DNA from: Tetradesmus obliquus
Lineage: Eukaryota > Chlorophyta > Chlorophyceae > Sphaeropleales > Scenedesmaceae
Direction of reading: 5' to 3'
Assembly (NCBI GenBank): GCA_030272155.1
Contig: CP126205.1
Span: forward strand, 2,778,501 to 2,842,500
Length of the DNA: 64,000 nt
Shown: piece by piece, positions 58,113 to 64,000 of the stretch
How positions within the stretch are numbered: the stretch's first letter is position 1
How the letters are laid out: the number at the start of each line of letters is the position of its first letter
Notes under the pieces: generated by a model
Told to the model about the DNA's origin: nothing
Seen by the model: only the letters and a program-made list of their open reading frames with translations
Databases searched by the model: none
Translations under genes and position numbers: made by a program

Positions 58113-59477
58113 TTGACTCCCATAACTCCCTGTCACACCCATTGGGGCGGAGAGGTAAATGGTGGAAGTTAGTGATTCTATTTGCACAGCTGTGTTGTAC
58201 GTGGTCTGAAAGGGCCAAAGCAATATAGTGAAACTTTAGTTTTTTTTAACTTCTGGTACCTCCCAGCTTCCACGATTATAGGCTTCCACGATTATAGGCC
58301 GTCCCACTGAATTTTTGATGGCGTTTTGTATCAGCAGTGGCAGGGGTGCCCTGTCAACCCGCGTGATGCTGCTAGTGGTCATGGTGTCTACAGTACCTAT
58401 GAGCGGTGGTTTGCGGCATGCTCTTCTGCTGACATGCTGTCTGTGAGCCCAGCTTTATGGTGCCCAGATCATGTCTCTCAAACTGCTGGGATCAACAGAG
58501 AGCATCTGGGGTCCTTGACCCGTTTCCGGTTGGGTTGAAAAAGTTGAAAGTGTCTACGCCCTCTTTGCAGGGAGCGGAATTAACGGAGGGCAAAGGGTTT
58601 CCGGTTGGGTGCCCATGATTTACGTGTCTGTAGTGGCAGGTGGCAGCGACCACCTGTGCCGCGAAGTGACAGGGTGTGCCTACGTCCTGGCTGCCAGTCT
58701 GAGGTTGTTGAGGATGAGTTTCATATGATCTTTGAGTGCCCTTTCTATGCACCAGTCCGCGAGCGATTTGCTTTGTTGTTCGAACCCTTCGGGGACTCGT
58801 CACAAACATGGGCTACTATTGCTGGTTGCCACCCAGCAGGCGATGACATGATCACTTTTATGAAGCAGGCACCTGCTCTGGTGGCTGCTTTTGTGCACTG
58901 CTGCTATCTGTTGCGGTGTCACCCGGACACTGATCCTGAGGTCCTTCTGTCCTGTCAGGCTTTTGCTCAAGTTATTGATGATACTGATGAGTTTTTTTCT
59001 GCGATTTCTTCTGACGGTTGGGATGATGATGAGCTGTTCTTTGATGTTTCCTCCCCCTATGAGCCTCTCGTTGGCTCCTGACTGGGGTTCCCACTCCTCG
59101 TTGAGTGGAGCATGTAATGTAATGTAATGTTTACCTCCTAACTTCCCTTTGAAAGCCTGTTCTCTGGGATCCAAGGGGGATTAGGGGACCAGCTAGCTCC
59201 CCTAAATCCCTGGCTGTCACTCATGTCTCCTTGCACGTGCCTTGCCACTAAATCCCACAAGCTCCCAACTTCCCATGTTTTGGCCTCGCCCACTGAATTT
59301 TAACTCCCAACTTCCACTGATTTCCCACCCCTTTTTGAAAAGCTGAGATTTTAGGGGAAGTTAGTGCACACACAGCCTTCTGACGCTTCTTACAATATTT
59401 CTGCCGTTAAACATTCACTAACCTCCATCATTTACCCCTCTGCCCCAATGGGTGTGACAGGGAGTTAGGGGAGTCAA
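58113..59477. mobile_element. Element with 63-bp terminal inverted repeats, carrying a LINE 3' fragment
   Basis: The left end 58113-58175 (TTGACTCCCATAACTCCCTG...) and the right end 59415-59477 are reverse complements over 63 bp with five mismatches. I see no clear target-site duplication outside the ends. The 1365-bp interior has no transposase. It holds a 5'-truncated LINE end (58326-59130), a perfect direct repeat (CTTCCACGATTATAGG, 58266 and 58282) and a hairpin GGATTAGGGGA...TCCCCTAAATCC (about 59178-59210). It is most simply a non-autonomous DNA transposon (MITE-like) into which a LINE tail inserted; the superfamily is unknown. Confidence 0.75.
58326..59130 (+). mobile_element. 5'-truncated LINE (non-LTR retrotransposon) 3' end
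   Basis: The frame 58605-59081 encodes 'FRLGAHDLRVCSGRW', then 'CLRPGCQSEVVEDEFHMIFE' and 'CPFYAPVRERF'. This is the C-terminal C-x4-C...H-x4-C zinc-knuckle block that follows the reverse transcriptase in algal and plant LINEs. The reverse transcriptase itself is missing. An upstream frame (58326-58538) ends with the same 'FRLG' block: GTTTCCGGTTGGGT occurs at about 58524 and 58599 as a direct repeat around about 61 bp. The element ends in a short (TAATG)n tail (59113-59130), the microsatellite tail type of many chlorophyte LINEs. It looks dead. Confidence 0.75.
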
Positions 59478-59738
59478 TGGGCCCTTCGCCCTGCTGTGTC
59501 CACCTGCAGTGCCTTCCTCAGCTGCGGCTCACACTTCGATACCATATACATGCACGTGTTGTTTCCTCTGTCAGCTCTTGCATGAGCACAATGCAGTGCT
59601 GCTGTCACATCAGCTCAACATCCCGCAAGTAATTTGCCAAGTGCAGCATGCAGCATGCAGAGCTTCAGCACATGTTCTGATCATGTCCCCCCGCCTTCTG
59701 GTGATTGCAGGCGAACCAAGTCTGCCAGTTGAACAATT
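59478..59738. other. Spacer after the inverted-repeat element
   Basis: About 260 bp, not recognised; no feature supported. Confidence 0.3.
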
Positions 59739-60135
59739 TTGTGTTGCTTCAGCATGTCCTTGGCAGCATGGTGGCTGGCGTCAATGGTGCTCTTTTGCTA
59801 CGGTGCAGCTGCTGCAGCAGCAGACAAACCCTGGAGTTTGAGGCTGCTCACCAACCTTCCAGAGGAAGACTGGTTCAAAAAGACTGGGCAGCTTCAAACC
59901 ACAATTATTGTCTGCAACCCCAGCGTCATCATTGGCTCAACAGCAACCGCAGCGGCTCGTGCCATCTGCAATCTGAGGGGCGTGGAATACTTTTCCAACT
60001 TTGCTGCTGACATGCTGATGGCTGCAAGATCTGTGGGTCTGCAGCTGCAACTTACGGCGTCAGCTCATCAAGCGTCAACACAACAGCAGCAGCAGCAGCA
60101 GCAGCAACGGCAGCAGCAGCAGCAGCAGCAGCAAC

Positions 60136-60168
<33 letters not shown>

Positions 60169-60179
60169 GGCACCCATGA
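59739..60179 (+). other. Coding-looking stretch with a polyglutamine run, unidentified
   Basis: A 146-aa open stretch starting with a signal-peptide-like segment ('LAAWWLASMVLFCYGAAAAA') and ending in a glutamine run encoded by (CAG)n with CGG interruptions (60083-60173). The middle ('TIIVCNPSVIIGSTATAAAR', 'VEYFSNFAADMLMAARSVGL') is not low complexity and has no family I recognise. It lies just upstream of the long open frame at 60204 and may be related to it. Confidence 0.4.
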
Positions 60180-60203
60180 TCAATAGAGCAGAACACGCCA
60201 TGG

Positions 60204-61847
60204 ATGCTGGCAGATTGTTTTATCAAGCTTGACGTTCAGCAGCGCCGGTCAAACAGCGAGAAACACATCATTGCGCAAGCCCAGGTGGACCTGTTCCTAT
60301 GCAGCAATCCTGACTGCGATGTGATAGGCGACTTACTGGTCCTCAATGTTTTCCATTACAAGATGGACATGGGCACTGTCTTGAGAGTGATTGCGGGTGA
60401 TGAAACAGCAACAGCTTCACTAAGACAACCCAGCCTCGCTTGGGGCCTGGCTTTCTCCACATTTGGTAACACCTTGCTCAGCGCTCCACACTCCACAGCT
60501 AGCGCCATTACCTCCAGCCATGACGTGGATGCCAAGTTCACAACGTTGGGCAACATGTGGGGAAGTGAAGACTTGGCAAGTGTGAAACAAATCAGCTACA
60601 AGATCGATGCTCCTGTGTGGGGCGGCAAAAACATGAGTCAAGTACCTGGCTTTCAAGTACCTGGCTTTCAAGTACCTGGCTTTCAGACGGTTGACTTAGC
60701 ACGCCCACACGGCATCCTTGGGGGCTTTGTCATATCCACCAATGGTAACACGGGCAAGGTCCCAGGGAACCCCAACACCATGCCGTTGTCTGTTTTTGCG
60801 CATTTGCTGGGACATAAACTGGCTGACTGGAGTACCCTCCAGTATGGTGTCTTCAGAGCACGACAACTGTACGGCAGCAGCTCTGTGTGGTGGCAAGATG
60901 GTATCAGTTCCTCAGGAACAAAGTGTGTTCTGATCAACCACCTCCCAAAGTCCAAGTGGATGGATGAGCATGGTTGGAACACATCTCATGCAGAGTGTCT
61001 GGGCAAGAATATGAGCACCATGCCTATGTATGTGCTTGATAGCTACTTTTATCAGGCTCAGTTTTTGGGCAACCGCTCCAAAACAACTTACATCAGCCGT
61101 GGGGACGGACCTCTGCAACCCTTTGCTGGCAGGGTTTTGCCTAATGACACCGTGCTACAAGAGGTCGAGATGTTGGTCCCCTTCAGCCACCCACTTCAAC
61201 CAGCACTTGACTTTGAGCAGTATAAGCTTGCCGGCTTGTATGGAATGAGTCTTAAGTGTGACGTTGCTGGCAATGAGGCATTATTCGTGAACAAAAAGTC
61301 ATGGACTGGATGTGGGGCCGACTACATAACAACACAGCAGATGTCTGACTGCATCAAGTCGTGCGTGGTGGAGGGAGACTATGGTGTTGCCGGTGAGTTG
61401 CCAGTTTCATGTGGCCTGTGCAGCGTGCTTGAGGTGGGCACTGCCACAATTGCAGCCCACCCTGTTGGCAAGCAATATCACAAAATATGTGAGTTGCTGC
61501 AAACAAAATTGATGGCGTTGCATTACATGCATGACTGGATGGTAGGGGACGATAAGGTGCTAGTGCCACCCTCCCATAGTGCCCCATGGTGCCAGGCTAC
61601 TACAGTTGGCATGTGGCGATTTCGAAACATTTCCCGTGCAAACATTTTTCATTCCAGAATGCCATTTCAACACATAATTAGTGTAGGATTGACCGGGGTG
61701 AGAAATGACACAGAATATGAAACGTCTTGGCATGATGCTTTGTCACGATCATATGATATGGAGAGGCCTAGAATGAGCATCGTTTCCTTGTGCCGTTACT
61801 GGGATAGGCAAGGCGTGGGGTTTGCCGATCTCCCACAAAAAGTTTAA
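60204..61847 (+). CDS. Unidentified intronless 547-aa protein
   Basis: This is the longest uninterrupted open frame in the window. It stands out because neighbouring genes are split into short exons and it has no triplet runs. Composition is that of a real globular protein: about 18 Cys, many Trp and aromatic residues, and several N-x-S/T sites ('NMSQV', 'NTSHAE', 'NMSTM', 'NRSKT'). Near residue 145 there is a threefold VPGFQ repeat encoded by three nearly identical 15-bp units (60638-60687). I recognise no family or catalytic motif. No membrane segment is obvious inside it. The lack of introns, together with repeats on the left flank, suggests it may belong to a mobile or virus-like insertion, but I have no positive evidence. 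The start at 60204 is the first ATG after the glutamine run. Confidence 0.55.
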   Translation: MLADCFIKLDVQQRRSNSEKHIIAQAQVDLFLCSNPDCDVIGDLLVLNVFHYKMDMGTVLRVIAGDETATASLRQPSLAWGLAFSTFGNTLLSAPHSTASAITSSHDVDAKFTTLGNMWGSEDLASVKQISYKIDAPVWGGKNMSQVPGFQVPGFQVPGFQTVDLARPHGILGGFVISTNGNTGKVPGNPNTMPLSVFAHLLGHKLADWSTLQYGVFRARQLYGSSSVWWQDGISSSGTKCVLINHLPKSKWMDEHGWNTSHAECLGKNMSTMPMYVLDSYFYQAQFLGNRSKTTYISRGDGPLQPFAGRVLPNDTVLQEVEMLVPFSHPLQPALDFEQYKLAGLYGMSLKCDVAGNEALFVNKKSWTGCGADYITTQQMSDCIKSCVVEGDYGVAGELPVSCGLCSVLEVGTATIAAHPVGKQYHKICELLQTKLMALHYMHDWMVGDDKVLVPPSHSAPWCQATTVGMWRFRNISRANIFHSRMPFQHIISVGLTGVRNDTEYETSWHDALSRSYDMERPRMSIVSLCRYWDRQGVGFADLPQKV

Positions 61848-63200
61848 CAGATTTATCAAAGGTGCAGCTGTTAGATGTTACAGCAGCCCCTGCACGCTAT
61901 TCAGCTAAATTCAAAACCCCTGACAACCAGGCTGAATGGTCTGATGTGACGGATCTGGCTGTCATGGATAATGACCGATTGCAGTAGGCCATAGATGTTG
62001 TAATGCTCGATGTCAGGCGCATCTTGCTACAACACGCTACTCTTGAGCTAGCCACCTCTGATGCCACCAAGACGGTGGTTGGTGCAGTGCTGGACATCAT
62101 CATGACACTGGTTTCCAGCATTGCAATGGCGTCTGGCTGCAAAGACATTAAAGCGCTGCTTGTGGCGGTCTTGAGCTACTGTTGCCGCATGCAACCCCAA
62201 GGTTGGTGTTGCAAATCTGTGTCAAAGGCTCTGACAGCTGCATTGGTTGTGGTTAGTATTGTGCTGCCGCCTGTGCTCTTTTAGCTGAGGAGTGGAATGC
62301 CCATGGCCTAAATATGAAAGGCGACTCCAGCCATGTGGCATGGACTTCAGCTGACACAGGTGTTGGCACAGGGCCTTATGCTGTGTTGGCGGCTTGTACT
62401 TTACGGCTGAAGGCAGTGTATAGTGTTGCTGCATTTGAGCTGGTCATCGCCAATTTAGTCCTTGCATGCGCCACTGCTTTCTCGTCTGCAGCAGAAAGAC
62501 TGCGTTGTATAAGGATGAGGTGCTGGTTGGATTTCAGCGGCTAGTAGCTCTCATCACAAGCATGGGGAGCGCAGCAGCAAACATTGTGCAATGGGCAAAA
62601 GTGACCTTCGGTTCATGTTGATGGCGTGTCATACTGCATGGCGCACTGGTCGTGGCACTGGTCGTGAACATACCAAATCTTCTGAGCAATATAGCATTTG
62701 TGGCGGTTGCGTTGGTGCACTGTTATTGCACAGTGCTGTAACTCGATTGTATGGCGCAGGTCGCGAAGTACTCACTTCAATACCAGTAACTTAGACTAGT
62801 TCCAAACACTGCTTTGGCTGGCAGCCCGGCACCACTCACACCGATTGTTATGGAGTGCCCCACACAGTGCCTGCAAGGCATGCTAACTCAAGCTGGGCAC
62901 ACACCCTGTCAACACATTGGAGATCTGTCAGTCAAGTTGGTGTTTGTCAACACATGTGGGTTGACCTGAAGAGCCATGCTGCCGATATCATACCGGCTTA
63001 GCTTGATGCTGCTTGCAAGGTTCTGCAGCGGCTTGCAAGACTGCATCCGCTTGCCTGGCGTGTACTTCAGCTCAACACTACAAACACATGCCAGATTGTT
63101 CAGCCCATTGCAGTAGCTGCATGACAGCCATACAGAACTACTCCAGCGTCGTTTTCAGGACTTGGTGGGTGTCTCAATCCTTCTTTTAAAACTCCGTCCT
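61848..63200. other. Unassigned region after the intronless frame
   Basis: Short open stretches on the plus strand (for example 62003-62284, with a hydrophobic end 'AALVVVSIVLPPVLF', and 62314-62544) look like decayed or unrecognised coding sequence continuing from the intronless region. No family recognised. I see no host-type exon structure here. Confidence 0.35.
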
Positions 63201-63201
63201 T

Positions 63202-63206
63202 TTACA
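63202..63206 (-). terminator. Putative poly(A) signal (TGTAA on minus strand), QPRT gene
   Basis: TTACA on the plus strand lies just beyond the array of terminal-exon copies (63255-63830), so the QPRT transcript could include the whole array in its 3' UTR. Confidence 0.3.
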
Positions 63207-63254
63207 CAATCCAGCACACTCCTGCTGCGCAGCATGATGGTCATTGGGTGACAC

Positions 63255-63742
63255 TTGTCGAGTTGCCTTCATGCTGTGCGTGTGCCACCCACTGCTGTTG
63301 CTGCTGGTCACCGAATGACAACATCCAGTGGTATGTCCAGAGCCTTCACGCTGTACGTCAGCCTGCTGCTGCTGCTGCTGCTGCTGCTGCGACATGAAGT
63401 GCAATGTCAAGTGGTGCATTACCGCCTTCACACTGGGCGTCAGCGCCCCACTGCTGCTGCTGCTTCTGCTGCTGCTTGTCACCGGGTTACAACATTCAGC
63501 GAGATGTCCAGCGCCATCACGCCTGTGCGGCAGCCACGCGCCGCCGCCGCCGCCGCGGCTGCTGCTGCTGCTGCTCTGCTGCCGTGGTCACCAGGTTGCC
63601 AAAATCGTGGCAACTTTCAGCAGAATGTCCGCTGCCTTCACCATGTGAGTCCGCGACCCACCACTGCTGCTGCTGCTGCTGGTCACCGTGTGACCACATT
63701 GAGTGATATGTCCAGAGCCATCACGCTGTGCATCAGCCGCCC

Positions 63743-63788
<46 letters not shown>

Positions 63789-63835
63789 GTCACCGTGTGA
63801 CCACATTGAGTGATATGTCCAGAGCCATCACGCTG
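63255..63835 (-). repeat. Six-fold array of the QPRT terminal exon end and stop
   Basis: Minus-strand units encoding T(H)SVMALDIS... and ending in GTGGTCACACGGTGACCAGC plus a CAG tract lie at about 63830 (used), 63725, 63630, 63525, 63435 and 63340. On the plus strand they read CTGCTG...GTCACCGTGTGACCACATTG. The two nearest the gene are near identical; the outer ones are more diverged. Each repeat sits next to a CTG/CAG run. This is the same terminal-exon duplication as in the ATP synthase gamma, amylase, VPS37 and MAPEG-like genes. Confidence 0.88.
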
Positions 63836-63942
63836 TGTGTCAGTGCGCCCACACTAATGAAGTCAACGCCTGATGACGCAATCTCTGCAACGCTCTGCAG
63901 CGTAACATTGCCGCTGGCCTCTGTCTGCACTTTGCCAGCAAT
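63790..63942 (-). CDS. Quinolinate (nicotinate-nucleotide pyrophosphorylase) phosphoribosyltransferase, last exon
   Basis: Converts quinolinate and PRPP to nicotinate mononucleotide in NAD synthesis, in plastids of plants. Only the last exon (63942-63790) is in the window; the gene continues beyond 64000. It encodes '[20 protein letters not shown]' and '[19 protein letters not shown]', the hallmark NadC C-terminus (E.SGNI....i..ya..GVD.iS.G.LTHS...lDiSL). The exon ends VVTR and stop. The acceptor CTGCGCAG/ATTGC was chosen because it leaves 51 codons in phase and starts just before KVQTEASGN. The stop and last codons are repeated in the array that follows. Confidence 0.9.
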   Translation of the reverse strand: MAGKVQTEASGNVTLQSVAEIASSGVDFISVGALTHSVMALDISLNVVTR

Positions 63943-64000
63943 CTGCGCAGCACAGGAGCATAGCAGCGCATCAGGCATGATGCAATGATGTGTGGGTGAG

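Noticed and set aside
1-64000. tRNA, rRNA or snRNA genes
   Set aside because: I looked for tRNA-like B-box/T-loop text and conserved rRNA segments and saw none I could support by eye; a covariance-model scan would be decisive.
1-64000. Assembly artefact as the cause of the exon-edge copies
   Set aside because: Copies differ from one another by graded substitutions and have different flanks. They occur in at least nine genes on both strands, which collapsed haplotypes or read errors would not produce. Long reads would still be the final test.

Overview
The window looks like nuclear DNA of a green alga, most likely a core chlorophyte. The evidence is plastid and thylakoid genes (Mg-chelatase D subunit, PGR5, a plastid-type alpha-amylase), GT-AG introns in nearly every gene, TGTAA-type poly(A) signals, and very heavy CAG/CTG triplet runs in introns and low-complexity protein linkers. 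I do not assign a species. Exon borders were placed by eye from protein-family resemblance, GT/AG signals and reading-phase closure. All gene models that start and stop inside the window close in phase.

Layout: 1-4169 (-) condensin CAP-G, 3' end outside the window; 4669-9237 (+) mitochondrial ATP synthase gamma; 10970-19136 (+) magnesium chelatase ChlD, 15 exons; 20394-25670 (+) AI-2E-family membrane protein; 26568-27639 (+) PGR5; 29307-30534 (+) MOG1-like Ran-binding protein; 32738-39277 (+) plastid-type alpha-amylase with an unusual N-terminal extension; 41540-43239 (+) small MAPEG-like membrane protein; 44273-46332 (-) secreted SGNH/GDSL hydrolase; 47190-51547 (-) VPS37-like ESCRT-I subunit with a UEV-like N-terminus; 52150-55203 (+) RING-CH (MARCH-type) membrane E3 ligase; about 56319-56864 (+) MYND-finger gene end; 58113-59477 an element with 63-bp terminal inverted repeats carrying the 3' end of a LINE; 59.5-62.6 kb an intronless coding region I cannot identify; 63790-63942 (-) the last exon of quinolinate phosphoribosyltransferase, the rest lying beyond the window. 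The genes are unrelated housekeeping and plastid genes rather than a pathway cluster. Two pairs are divergent and could share promoters: condensin/ATP synthase gamma and VPS37/RING-CH.

The most striking signal is a recurrent architecture in at least nine of the genes. Pieces of exons, always including a splice site (acceptor plus exon start, or exon end plus donor), are tandemly copied into the adjacent intron in direct orientation, one to about five times. Terminal exons are copied downstream of the stop codon in the same way. More than 30 such copies are visible. They give introns arrays of plausible decoy or alternative splice sites and explain much of the intron length. The copies usually sit next to CTG/CAG triplet runs, which also often form the sequence leading into the 3' splice site. 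I consider this exon-edge reiteration the best candidate for an undescribed system in the window.
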